Source of the DNA: Trema orientale
Taxonomy: Eukaryota; Streptophyta; Magnoliopsida; Rosales; Cannabaceae
Reading direction: 5' to 3'
Assembly (NCBI GenBank): GCA_002914845.1
Contig: JXTC01000087.1
Span: forward strand, 666,640 to 730,639
Length of the DNA: 64,000 nucleotides
How positions within the stretch are numbered: position 1 is the first letter of the stretch; the number at the start of each line of letters is the position of its first letter. Shown one piece after another: positions 1-11,171 of the stretch. The notes beneath the pieces are model-generated. The model made no database searches. It had not been told where the DNA came from and worked only from the letters and a program-made list of their open reading frames with translations. The position numbers and the translations under genes were made by a program.

Positions 1-1
1 C

Positions 2-1046
2 TATTACCATAACCAACCTCCTTCTACATCCAAGATCACCATTTGTCCCGGAGTTACCTTCCATGGACCTTCTCCGGACGGAGTACTTCCGGTTGTTGAT
101 CGTAGCTTATCATGGCCCTTCTCTGAAGGTATTTCTTTATTCTCTCTTTCTCTTTCTTTTTCTTTTTCTTTCTTTTTTTTCCCTGAATTTTTCGACAAAT
201 GGGCATTGTTCTTTTCCAATTAATTTTATGTTTTGGTTATTTTATTTAAATTGATTTTGTCGTTTGGATGTGTGTATATATATATATATATATTCTTTAT
301 AATTATAAGACGTGACTTGACACTTGTGCGGGCCGTCTTCTTTTTCTTGTATGTATGAAGCTTCTTTCTTACCCGAAGACCGCATTCGCATAGAAAACTA
401 TTTCAAACGAGCAACCCAATTTGGGAAAAATGAGGTGTGTACGTACTACTTTTCAAATTTTTTTATTTCTACTTTTTGCATGTGTATATAGTAGTAGTAG
501 TTGTTGATCTTGTTCCTCCAATTCCATTTGTGTTCGTTTTCAATTTGACTTAGTTATATATTTATTTATTGTGTTCGATCAGGTTTTTCATGTAGACGAT
601 TGGGATCTTGGTCCCATTATAAGTTGTCGTGGCTCTTCAAGATGCCACCCTGAGTTTTGGGGGGTACGAGATGCAGCCAAATTTGCAGTTGAAAACCATA
701 ACAAGTTTCAGGTATATACGTATACATAGAACACTAACTACATCCTGTACATATATAATTAAGTTGATATACATCTCTGCTTATTGTACAAGCATATAGC
801 ACTAACATTTGCATTGACTAATCATCATGATTTCAGGGCACCACTCTCGAGTTTAGAAGGGTCGTGAAAGCTTATGTTGCATCCATAAGATCTGGTACTC
901 TCTATTTTATTCTCTTGCAGACTTGTGATGGCTCTTTTTATGAAGCAGAAGTTCTCTCCAAATTTATTCACCCTCGACCCTCTGATGACACATCTTGTGA
1001 ATTCACTGTGTATGTGTTTAGGCCTGCAATTCACTACAAAGGCTAG
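2..1046 (+). CDS. Cystatin-like protein, 5'-truncated by window edge
   Basis: Four exons join in phase: 2-128, 361-434, 583-711 and 837-1046 (TAG). Each intron starts with GT and ends with AG, and 179 residues are visible. The start codon lies left of the window. Exon 3 has the helix-like stretch RDAAKFAVENHNKF. Exon 4 has LEFRRVVKAYVAS, then GTLYFILLQ and FYEAEVLSKF, in the order of a plant cystatin fold (helix, then strands). The first-loop QxVxG motif of papain inhibitors is not seen; the equivalent stretch reads ASIRSG. About 105 residues precede the cystatin-like part and contain DDWDLGPIISCRGSSRC, which I do not recognise. This is therefore probably a cystatin-fold relative that may not inhibit cysteine proteases. 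Exon structure is well supported; function is uncertain. A possible polyadenylation signal, AATAAA, lies near 1187. Confidence 0.72.
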
Positions 1047-1628
1047 GACGCTATGTTTTCTAGGATTAGTTTAGGGTTCGTCGGAACAATCTTTAGTGAA
1101 CAAGAAGTGTGGTTTATGCCATATATCTCTTAGTTTGTGGATATGCTATGTTTTTATATTGGTCAGATATATCATACATGTAAACCAATAAAAAAATTAC
1201 TGTTTCTTAACTTGATCTTTAGCGTCTACATTTTCATATTTGTCTTGGGTAATACTGATCAATGTACATAGTCAAAATACTTATGTTGGATTTTTATAAA
1301 CTTTGTACGTTGGATGTCACATTACTATACATTTTCATATCCATTTATACGTAATGAGCTTTGTGCGCATGAATCTTTTTGCCAAAAACACATTTTTTGG
1401 GATCGTCCTTTTTGAAGTTCGACTGAAATTCTCGCGAACGTTGATTACCGCTACTGAGGGATGTTTTTTTAGGGGAAATTGCAAATTTGACCAATGGCTT
1501 TGGGGTGGAACCATTCCGTTGCATCTTAAAACTCTCTCTTGTATATACGCATGCTCTTTTCTTCTGTGGCTGGTTTTTCTTATTTTATTTTGTTCTATCA
1601 TTTCTTCTATTAATAACAATAAAAGAAA
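1047..1628. other. Intergenic, no gene seen
   Basis: This is the 3' flank of the cystatin-like gene. Short reading frames on both strands (about 1303-1687) have no family resemblance and I do not consider them genes. Confidence 0.5.
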
Positions 1629-2270
1629 GGATAATTTGCAGTAAAAATCCCTATTCTTTAGAAGCTTTGGCATTTAGATATCCGTAACAATTAATTTTTG
1701 GCATTTAAATCTCTATTCTCCTAAACTCGCTGCATCCTTTGTCCTTCTGAGTTCGTCCGTTAAAAGGTCATTGATCTGTTAAAGAAGTATGAGGAAGGAG
1801 AGAGAAAATAAAAACAAAACCAAAAGAAAAAGGGAAACCAAGCCCAACCACTTAAATTTTAGTGATTAGAACGGGTTTTATTTCTTTCCCTCCTTCCCCA
1901 TTAAATATATATATATATGGTTACAATAATATTTATCCATGGATAGTTACAATGATTTAGGCCGTTAGATCTAATATCTTACGGTAGTGATTAGTTTGTT
2001 AGTTGACCAAAAAAATTTAATGCTATCACTATTTTTTTTAGTATCTATTCATGGTCACAAAAAAATTATAACCATTGAGAAGTCCTCTATATATATGTAT
2101 ATATATATATATTAACAGAGCAATAATCATTTAACGGAGAGACTAAACCGAAGGATCAACGATGGGATGAGTTTAGGAGAATAGGGATTTAAAAGCCAAA
2201 AATTAAATGTTAGGGACCTAAGTGCATGCCAAAGATCCTAAAAGTTAAGAGTTTTTGCTGCAAATTACCC
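1629..2270. mobile_element. Non-autonomous DNA element with about 150-bp terminal inverted repeats
   Basis: The left end begins GGATAATTTGCAG and the right end, read on the other strand, begins GGGTAATTTGCAG. The similarity continues for about 150 bp, including a shared TTTAAATC..CTATTCTCCTAAACTC stretch near 1705-1726 and 2168-2192. Flanking 9-mers at 1620-1628 and 2271-2279 differ at one position (TAAAAGAAA and AAAAAGAAA), consistent with a 9-bp target duplication of Mutator-like type, although A-rich sequence makes that weak. The centre is non-coding and contains TA runs. Confidence 0.7.
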
Positions 2271-2459
2271 AAAAAGAAAAATAGCGTGTGGTAATTTATT
2301 AATCATATCGTAGCCGTAGCTCTTACAAAACTGAATACATGTCCACAAAGAAGCATACAAAACTGAATTACGTAAAATATTAAATCTCCCCAACGTTATT
2401 GCATATGGAAATATAATAGATATATATAGAGAGAGAGAGAGAGCGACAGTGTTTCTCTA

Positions 2460-2783
2460 TCACATAGAAGAACAGAAGCTCACGGCAATGGACAATAAGG
2501 AGAAGAAGAAACCAGCCAGAATAGTAGGTGGTGAAGAAGAACCAGGTGCTGGCGGGGGAGTGCTCTGGGCAGTGGGTCCATGGGCCGTAGGTGATGAAGC
2601 CGGTGAAGGTGTACAATTTGCCGGGGTCGATGCCGGAGAAGGAGTGGTAGGAGGGGCCATTGTAGTTGGCGGAGGCGGTGAGGCCGTTGGAGAAGAGGCG
2701 GAAGTGGAGACCATACATTGCACGAAAACTGCCATGGTAACACAAAAAATAATGGCCACAACGCTACTCATTGACCTTTCCAT
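2460..2783 (-). CDS. Classical arabinogalactan protein (AGP)
   Basis: This is a single-exon frame of 107 residues starting MERSMSSVVAIIF. The open frame continues 17 residues upstream to another ATG, but the downstream start gives a clean signal peptide (hydrophobic IIFCVTMAVFVQC, about residues 10-23). Residues from about 29 to 85 are rich in Pro, Ala, Ser and Thr with many AP, SP, TP and PPP motifs, the substrate pattern for hydroxyproline arabinogalactosylation. The last 19 residues (LAGFFFSLLSIAVSFCSSM) are hydrophobic, as in a GPI-attachment signal. AGPs of this kind are extracellular, plasma-membrane-anchored proteoglycans. Other frames over this locus are open because of GC-rich repetition, but lack this domain layout. 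Confidence 0.8.
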   Translation of the reverse strand: MERSMSSVVAIIFCVTMAVFVQCMVSTSASSPTASPPPPTTMAPPTTPSPASTPANCTPSPASSPTAHGPTAQSTPPPAPGSSSPPTILAGFFFSLLSIAVSFCSSM

Positions 2784-2870
2784 CTCTCTAGCAACCTCTT
2801 TCTCTCTCTCTCTCTCAGTGAAGATAAGAAGCAAAAAAAATTTGAAGATGGATATGGGAAAAGCTTAACA

Positions 2871-4309
2871 ACGTAGAACCTATAAATAACATGATATGAG
2901 GGACTACTTTGGGTTTAAGGGTCTAAGACACGGTGTTGACGTGGAATTAATGGCCTTAGCTAGCTAGGGACTTGACCTGGCACCGCTAGAGAAGTTTAAG
3001 CAAAATATTGAATCCGAATGCCGGTCATATACAAATGGGATGCATTATTGGTTGGAACGTGGAAACTATTGGTTTCTAACTTTCTATTCTTGGTCGATAC
3101 TTCTAACTTTAATTACTAGAGTCTGCTTTGGCCTTTAGCCCTTTCCGAGCAAAGTGTACTACTATTCAATGAAGTTTGACTTGCGCTTATATAGAAAGGT
3201 CAACTATTTTGGTCCCTTTTTTATTTTTCTTCGAAGGAATAATACCATTTTGGTCCTTTAAAAATTGAAAAATAAAAAATAAAAAGGCTCCAAAACCTCC
3301 CTAATAGATTGTTAATTAGATCTTAAGCCACGATATACTTTTATTGACGTGTTTGTTCTAAAAGAAAAGCTTCACATTTTAGCATCATGATGGACAAAAT
3401 TGTACTTATTGGGAATTTTATAGTATTTCTCTTGAAAATTCTGCGTTTTTTAATGTCATTTCCCAAACTTATTATGAATTTTAATAAATGTATGTTCCGA
3501 TAATTAGCTATTAACTTCCAAATTAAAGGACTTTGAAACTTTCTTTGGCCTAAAATTTCCTCTGGGGCATGAGACTTTCGATTTCCTCACAACCGACAAC
3601 AAGTGTCTGAAAAATGACAATGAAGCTTCTTCGCTTTAATTACCTCAGCTGTACGTCTTTGACACTCTTTCAACAAGTTTATTCATTTCTTTGTTCTCAC
3701 TAGAGAAGCAATAGGTGAACTCATAAGGCGTCCTTGAAGGTTTTATGGTTTAGAAAATACATCAAGATCTAATTCTCCAATTTTATTCAACAAGAATATC
3801 TATCATATATCTTTAGAATTTTTATTTTTTTTAATTAATGGATCGAGTATGGATTCGAACACTAATCCTTTGCATTGGAAGTGGGGTGAGATGTGATTAC
3901 CAATCATATGTTTTCAAAAATTATTAACAGAAATTGGTGTGCTTCTTTTCTTTTTTTTTCTTCTTTTTTTTTTCTTATGTGACCAAAATGAAATCTACAT
4001 CAAGGATAAATTGAATAAAACTCAAACGACGAAGAAATAAATAAATAAACTCAAAATGAAATAAATATGGATATATGTATATTTAGCTCAAATAGATATT
4101 TTTAAAAACAACTTTCTGTTATCCACTAATATGGAAAATTAACTGTTAACATTTTATGATTCAATAAAATGAATGAATTAGCCATATATACAATACGAAG
4201 TTACATTGATCCATAATTTCAAGAGCCTCCACTCTTTCAAGTCTTCAGCATCGACATATCAACTTTTACGTATACGTGGAGTAGTGAAACTACTCTTCGA
4301 TACTCATCA
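2871..4309. other. Intergenic, AT-rich
   Basis: The stretch holds the upstream region of the AGP gene and the 3' flank of the GH17 gene. A TATTTATA-like box lies at about 2881-2888 on the minus strand. A remnant near 3830-3930 reads like a common plant repeat end (GGATTCGAACACTAAT). No coding exon was recognised. Confidence 0.4.
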
Positions 4310-6472
4310 TCATGACGTTAAAATTAGAAAAAGAACCGCAGCACAGCTCGTAAAAGCCCATGAATACGATGATCGAACCCAACCTTGAATTCCAATACCC
4401 TGTAGTAACATTTCCAAGACGTTAGGAAAACGACGAAAACAACTCTCAAAAAAGTCAAAATACGCATCAAAACAAAGGGAAATTAGGTGAAATATAGACA
4501 ACAAGATCACCTATCTAAAAATCATTTGTGTCCAAACCAGTTAAACATTGATACATTAATTAAAAAAGTTTTTTAAAAAAAATAGACGAAAAAACAAATA
4601 ATTAAAAAAGAAAGTCACTCACTCCTCATTTTAAGGATTCTTAACGATATGTCAACAATGTTCAACTGATTGGAACAAACTGAGACATGATTTTTAGACA
4701 GGTGATCTTGATATAGATCCTTTTAGTATTGTGTTTCTAATGGACCTTTTCATGGCCTGGTGACATGTCGAGTATCATCGAGTGTGGTCAAATAGAGAAA
4801 ATTATCCCAAAATACGCTATTAAATGTTGCATTTTGCAAACGAGCCAAAAAAATGATAAAAAATCTCAAAGACAAAACATGTATGAATAAACTTTACAAC
4901 ATCATACCTTAAACGACAGAAGAGAAGACGTCGCAGAAGAAGGAACAAGCCCAGTGAACCCAATATCATAAGCTATACTTCCATCAGCTTTAAACAGCCC
5001 AAAGTTCCTCTCCGAAGTCGGCCCAGGTTTCAGATTCTCATTAAACAAAGCAAAAACATAAGCCCTCACCTTAATCTTGGGCCTATAAGGAGTACCCTTC
5101 TTCTTAGCCAGCTTCTTCTTCAGGTTGTAGTTATACGTCCTCGCGTTCTTCACATTGGCCCCTGCTTCATCCTCATCCCCACGCGAAGCCCAGCCCGTCT
5201 CGGACACAATCACCTCCATCTTCGGGAACCCAGCCTTCTCCAGAGCCGCGTACGCCGCATCGATCATAGCATCGAACATGTTGTCGTAATGGAGGTCGGT
5301 CTTGGCGTCGTAGACACCGGGGCTCTTCTTGAACAGGGCGTAGTCTATGTCGATGTGTTCAGGGTCGCTCTTATAGGCCAGAAAAGGGTACGCGTTGATG
5401 TAGAAAGGGGTCCCGATTTGCCAGAAGAACTGCAGGAGCGGCTTCATGAACGGGGCCACGTCGTCCCTGAAAACGCACGAGGACGGCGGGAACGAGTTTG
5501 CGAAGACCGCCTCCGAGTGCGGGCTCGAGACCTCGATCGTCTTGGCTAGGTCGAGCCTCTGCAGAGCGCTGTAGACGTTTTTGGCGGCCGGGAGGAGGAC
5601 CTCCCAGAGCTCTGGCGCGGTGCTTCCCAAGATCTCGTTCCCGACCGCGATTCCCCTGATTCGGGTCCCGGGCAGGTACGGCTGGACGTTCTCTTTGATC
5701 CAGTTCATGGCGCGGTCCTCGGCCACGCTTATGTCTTTCAAGAACTCGTTCCCGAGCCCGACTATGATCTCGATCCCGGAGCCCTTGAAGGCCGTGAGGA
5801 CGTCGTGGTTTGCGTCGTAGATTCTGATGTTTTTTATCTTGGCGGCCTTGAGGAGTGTCACCACGCTTTGGGGTGGTGGTATGTTGTCCGCGATTCGGCC
5901 GTAGTTGACTCCGTAAGTCCCCGTGAATGCGCGTACTTCTGCTCGAGAAAATGGATTGGAAAGAGTGTCGTTAGCCAGACATGTGAGAAGAAAACAGAGC
6001 AAAGTTCATGTTTTGTTACTAGATTTTACTGTAGTTTCAGGTTGAGGACACTTGTATGATCAGTCTATGTAGTGGTTTTTAATCGAAAGAGCAATACCCG
6101 GTAGGTGTTTTTGAAAGAATTTAACTAATAATACAATGGTTTAGTCGAAACAGGAGGACCCAGTTGACGTTTTCGAAAGATAAACTAATGGTTCAATGGT
6201 TTTTTTTTTTTTTTAAATCGAAAAAGCGAGACCCAATTGGTGTTTTTAAATGAATTTAACTAATAACAGTTGGGTGTTTCTTAATGAATTTAACAGTAGA
6301 AATAATTCAATGGTTGTTTTCGAAAAAATTTAACCAGAAGTTCAGCTCTTTTTATCGAAAGAGGAAGACCAGTTAGTGTTTCTTAAAGAATTCAACTAGA
6401 GTGAGACTTACCATTGAGAAATAGAGCAGAGAAAACTAGCAGGAGCCAGAGGAAGAAAGAAGAAAGTGCCAT
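4310..6472 (-). CDS. Glucan endo-1,3-beta-glucosidase (GH17), GPI-anchored type
   Basis: Three exons, minus strand: 6412-6472, 4908-5938, 4310-4399; 393 aa in phase. Exon 1 encodes the signal peptide (MALSSFFLWLLLVFSALFLN). The second carries the whole GH17 barrel, starting FTGTYGVNYGRIADN, with catalytic-acid motif GNE (IAVGNEILG) and nucleophile motif SETGW (VIVSETGWAS). The enzyme class cleaves beta-1,3-glucan (callose). There is no CBM43. Exon 2 ends ..SSLLSFK followed by GTATGATG, a plausible donor. Exon 3, after acceptor ..ACTACAG, continues in phase with GIGIQGWVRSSYSWAFTSCA and a hydrophobic end (AAVLFLILTS), as expected for a GPI signal. The nearest relative I recall is Arabidopsis glucan endo-1,3-beta-glucosidase 11 (At1g32860), which also ends in such a tail. 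If the last intron is kept, the frame stops after FKV at 4902, giving 365 aa without an anchor. Confidence 0.88.
6075..6405. repeat. Degenerate minisatellite inside GH17 intron 1
   Basis: About five diverged units of 45-70 bp recur in the 473-bp first intron. Shared words are ATCGAAA (or GTCGAAA), GACCCAGTTG, GTGTTTTTGAAAGAATTTAAC and TTCAATGG. The best units start near 6078, 6141, 6218 and 6354. Confidence 0.6.
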
Positions 6473-8040
6473 TTGATTGGTGGGAATATTGAACGAGATT
6501 TCCATTTGTAGAAAGGAAGCGCCTATGGTGGCCTTGACATTAATTTAATTGCAAACCAAGTCTGCCAAAAGCACGATTAAACATTCTTTCTCAATGATGC
6601 AATAATACTTTTCCTTTAGACTTGTAATAAGACCCAAGTAGATTCTTGACCTTTGTCCAAAGATGATGTTTGAGAACCTTTTGAAGAAGAAGATTCTTGG
6701 CCTAAATCCAATGATGAGAAAATTTTAATTCGGCTTAGAATAGATTCTTACCTTTACTCTTACTTTTATCTTTCTCCCAAAGGATACCTTTTTTTTCTTG
6801 CCAACTTTCTGTTCTTGTTTCCATCCGTGTACTTTCTAAAGTCTCCCCTCGTGATTTCTTAATCATGTATCCACGATTTTTAGCATGATATTTAGACTGG
6901 ATATATAAATATCCTTTTCGTGGGAGAGGAGTTTGAAATGGGTAGAGAAAGCCACGAAGAAAAGCCAAGTTAACCTCATTTGGTTTTGAGCAAGTAATCT
7001 TAAAAGTTGAGACGGTACCTTGAAAGCTTAATTCAAAATAATCAATTGCAATTTTCCAAATATGATAATCACAAGGCATTTAAAATAAAGCGTTATGGCC
7101 TTTTGTGAACTATGGAGCAAATCTACTAAGCATGTAGTGTACAGTATATCGTCGCACTCCAAATATTGTAGCCATGTTTCAAGTTTTCGAGTAGTTTCAG
7201 CGCTTACATTATGCAGTTTCAAAAATGTTAGTCGTTATCTTGATCCATATAAAACTAATTACTTTTTCACGTACACAGCTCTCCTTGCAGTGAATACAGC
7301 AGCCTAAGAAAGCATAATATGGATACCAGAATTTGTTCCTTCCATTTTGGCTTAAAACAGAGCGCAACAAGTCTCCCCACCTTAAACTTTAGGTGCGTTG
7401 GTTTGCTTGGAAGTGATGAATGGGAATGGAATGGAATTATTTTCAATTGTTTGGTTTCATTTTTAACTAAGAAATGCCCTTTACAATGAAATGACTATTC
7501 CTTCAAACAATTGAATCACCATTGCACTACTAAATGAGTAGAAAAGTTAACCTTTTTTTGCCCTTTTGTTTCCTTTTTTTCCCTTTTGTTTTTCCTTTTT
7601 GCCCTCATTTTACCGACATACTAACTGGAGTCTGATTTTAAACCAAAATGTATTATTTAGTGTGTATTATATACGTAATCCATTTATTGTAATAGTAATC
7701 CATTTATTGTAATAATAGTATCCAGATATTAACTCATCATCACATAATATTTGACTCAAAAAAGAAATTTAATATTACTGATTATGTTCCTTTCTTTCAA
7801 ATCTACTTTTCAAAATCAGAGATATAATTGTCAAAATATAGTTAATTTCATTCTCTTCAATTGAAAATTCCAAAATTCTAACCAAACAAAATCTCACAAT
7901 TCTATTCCTTTCGATTATCATTACCATTGCCATTACTATTACAATTAATTTCAGTCCACCAACCAAACCACAACATGGAATAAATTAAAAGACAAAAAAC
8001 ATGTAATAAAAGTTTAATCACTAACATCAACAACGTAACA
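6473..8040. other. Intergenic between GH17 promoter and MBD gene 3' end
   Basis: Two overlapping minus frames (6735-7079 and 7028-7222) have no recognisable family. A 20-bp direct duplication (TAATCCATTTATTGTAATAG type) lies at about 7677-7715. From about 7391 to 7975 the ends GTGCGTTGGTTTG and, read reversed, GTTGTGGTTTGGTTGG form an imperfect inverted pair around AATGGAATGGAATT-like sequence. This suggests an old Tourist- or hAT-type MITE. Confidence 0.4.
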
Positions 8041-8319
8041 ACGTACAAAATACAAGCACTGCAGAAGCTACAGCCTAACTCTACAACATCAAAAAGACAA
8101 ACTGCCCAACAAAAGATGTCTTACCCTTCTACAATTAAGCTCCTGCACAACACTGCAAAATCTACCTGCTACTCTACTAGAGGGTACATACAATTCAAAC
8201 TAACATAGGTTTAATATTAAAATTACAGTCATCCATGGAATCCTGAGGCTACCCAATTCATAAAATTACCTTTGACTACGGTATTACAGAATGCACAAGG
8301 GAAATGTAGCACATTACAT
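8041..8319 (-). other. Probable 3' UTR of the MBD gene
   Basis: This 280-bp stretch lies downstream of the MBD stop on the minus strand and has no frame of its own. It is less AT-biased than the flanking repeats, as expected for transcribed UTR. The end point is a guess. Confidence 0.35.
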
Positions 8320-11171
8320 TCAGCAGCTCACAGGAGCCGGTGCCGGATGTTGTGGGGCATCAGCTCGCCCCACAAGGTCAACTTTTCCGTTTTCAACAAC
8401 TGCCTCATCCTTTTTCTCAATTTTCTCCTCGGCTTCAACATTAGGTTTTCCAGTGCTCTCCTGTGCATCTGGTTTCGCCTTGACCACCCCCTCGGATGGC
8501 GGCGCCACTCCATTAGGATTCTCTTTCTGTGCTCCTCCATTTGCTTCTACAGTCACAGCAGCATCCACATTCTCTTTCTTGTCACTTGAACCATTTGCCA
8601 CAGCTTTGTTCGAAGATTGATCCTCTGCAGCTGTGTCTGCAACTAAATCTTTCTCCTCACCTAGGCCTTTCTTGGAGTTGGCAGCTTCTCCTTCAGCTTG
8701 ATTGAGATGGGCTTCCTTATCCTTAGTATCGCTGGCCTTAGTCTCTTCCACATTAGCTTTGTCAATCTTAGTAATGTCATTTTCTTGTGTTTTACCACCA
8801 CTTTCAACCTGATTTTCCTGGGAAGTATCCTTTTCCCCATCAGCTCCCGCATCCTTCTTTTCAGTAGCCTCTGGTCCATTTTCTTCATGAGCAGCTTCCA
8901 CCTCTTTCTTGTCCTTCTTCGACACCGATGATCTTCGACGTTTTCTGGGAGGCTCATTCTCTGGTGGTGGAGTTACCTTAACCTTCTCACTGATCCTTGC
9001 TGATCTCCGAGGGGTCTCACCAGTACCCCAATCAAATTCTGATACAGCAGGGTTGCCAGGATGTGATTTCAGGTACTGCTCCAATTGTTTTCTGCTAGTA
9101 ATCTCTTCCCCACTTGGTGCAATGAAAATGATCTCAGTTTTCCTGGGTGTCCCAGCCTTCTTTGGCACAAACTGTACCCAAAAAAACCGAAAAAACAAAA
9201 CAAAATAGAACAGAGACACAGATTACTAATACTTGCAACAATATTTACACAAGGCAATCACTACTAGTTAAACTCGAGAATCAATAATCTTTTAAGTCTC
9301 TTGTTGTAACAGACGGATGACACATTTATGAAAACCTACTACATAGTTATGGTACCAAATCTAGTATTATAGCACCGTAAACTCCTTTAGAATTTATACG
9401 TGACAATGACTGACACTAAAGTAATACTCTATCCACATTATCTCACAAAAACAGGGTCATAGAATTGCTTTACATTATCACATGAGAATTCCAAATCAGC
9501 ACAGAAAAGAAGGTTCAATATAAAAAGACACAAACATAAATGCACACAATATTTCATAATTTCATCAGCGACTGAATTCATCCAACTATCCACATGCTGA
9601 TTATAATATAGTCAGAGCTGCTTACAAATATCGATAGTCAGAAATGCATACAATACAGGGTCATAGAATTCCTTGAGATTATCACTTCAGAATTGCAAAA
9701 TCAGCAAAGAAATGAAACGGTTCAATATAACCAAATACGCATGAAAATGCATACAATATCTCATAACTTCACAAGAAACTAGATACTCCAACTATCCAAA
9801 TGCTGACTATACGACAGAAGGCTTGACAGTTTCTTATCTTTTCATATTCAAATAAATTTATTAGAACTGATTCTTGATATCAGGAATAGTCTTCAAACTT
9901 TTGTCCAAGTTTCTTGGTTTAAAAATGATCTATATCAAACTAACATATAACCATTCCGGTAGCCAACACTACAGAACTAATCCTGCATCTTAGATTCCTA
10001 ATCTACGGAAGGTAAATACATTTATGGTTGCAAATAGGAAAATATGACACCCCAAGTATCGTAAAGTAGTATAAATTCACTGTCACTTCATATCAATCAA
10101 CCGCCTCTTAAGGAAAAGAAAATGATCCATTAGAGGAAAACAGAAATAAAATTCGTTCATCAGAGTCACCTCTCGTAAAGGCTCTACTAGCATAATAAAT
10201 CTACAGGGTCCGTTCAAAATAAATACTCAAGGAACTATCTAGGAGATAAATATATAGCCAAACAAGCTCAAATAGTATATATTTCAGTTTTTTAATTTAA
10301 GACCGTACTCTTACTCTGTGCTTCTCGTAACTAAACCAACTTGGCAACTCCTAATTTCTATTTTTTCCACCATTTTTGTAACCATATACTTGTGAAGCAA
10401 TTTAGTCGAAACTTTTACTCCTCAGGACAAACAGAAACAGCATACTTTAGAAACTACACAAATACGCTTATAAGACAAGTGAAACCTCTAATTGCAAGAT
10501 TTTTGAGGAAAAATTAACACACAAGCCTTCATCACAAAAACAGAATTTTGGTAAAACTACTTCAGAAAACATAATTTATTAGTTGAAAAAGTATGTTAAT
10601 GTACATATTTCCCTGAAAAATTACTGCACTAAAAACAAGTTTTTTACTTCATAAGCACAAGTTAATGACTAACTCTATCTTTACCAATATATAGTACCAG
10701 AAGAAACAGAACCCTTCTTGGGTAACCCACTAACCCTAAACCCAAAATATACTAATTTTGCAGCTGATACCAAATTATATGCAGAAACCCTAACTATGAA
10801 AAGTAATAATTATTTGCCAAAAATTCTACCACATAATACTTTAAAAAAAATAATCTAACTAATTTAGCAAAACCAGAAAGAAACAAAATCATACCAAAAA
10901 AAGAAAAGCAAAAATTGACTCCAAGAAACATAAAAAAGGAATCTTTAAATCTCAACCAAACTTAACGCAAGAAAATCACAAATTTACATACCAATTGTTT
11001 GAGCACCAAAAAAATATACAAAATTTTTTAATATATTTTGAGTAATACTTGATTTTATGTCTTAAAAAAAAAAAAAAAAAAGAGAGAGAGAGAAAAAAGA
11101 CAGACCAGTTTTTTCCAAGCAGGAGGAGCTGGGAGCTCCACAGAGACAACCTCATCCACTTTGTTCTCCAT
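8320..11171 (-). CDS. Methyl-CpG-binding-domain protein, MBD10/MBD11 type
   Basis: Two exons, 11106-11171 and 8320-9171, join at phase 0 to give 305 residues. Exon 1 encodes [22 protein letters not shown]. Exon 2 continues [41 protein letters not shown] and [17 protein letters not shown], which together form the plant MBD fold. The rest is a long acidic/lysine-rich tail with a PPRKRRRSS basic patch (likely nuclear localisation) and many E, K, A, N repeats. In Arabidopsis this subgroup does not need methylated CpG to bind and is linked to chromatin and rDNA silencing; that is family knowledge. The intron is 1.93 kb. The donor reads CTG|GTCTGT, slightly weak, but the protein match across the join is exact in style and phase. 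Confidence 0.9.
9446..9830. repeat. Diverged tandem duplication (about 204 bp) in the MBD intron
   Basis: ACAGGGTCATAGAATT at 9451 recurs at 9655. Further matches follow in the same order (TTATCAC, AATCAGCA, GGTTCAATATAA, ATGCAYACAATAT, CCAACTATCCA, ATGCTGA). The two copies lie head to tail and have diverged moderately. Confidence 0.7.

Noticed and set aside
2380..2868. Alternative frames (plus and minus) at the AGP locus, including a Gly-rich plus frame
   Set aside because: Only the minus frame at 2460-2783 has a signal peptide, AP/SP/TP-rich body and GPI-type tail together.
5289..6059. Several plus frames opposite the GH17 exon
   Set aside because: They mirror the GC-richer coding strand of the glucanase and carry no recognisable domain.
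6735..7222. Two overlapping minus frames (114 and 64 codons)
   Set aside because: No motif, no consistent splice structure and ordinary local composition; possibly an old gene or transposon fragment but not supportable.
8272..9267. Frames in other phases over the MBD coding exon
   Set aside because: Shadow frames of the Lys/Glu-rich tail.
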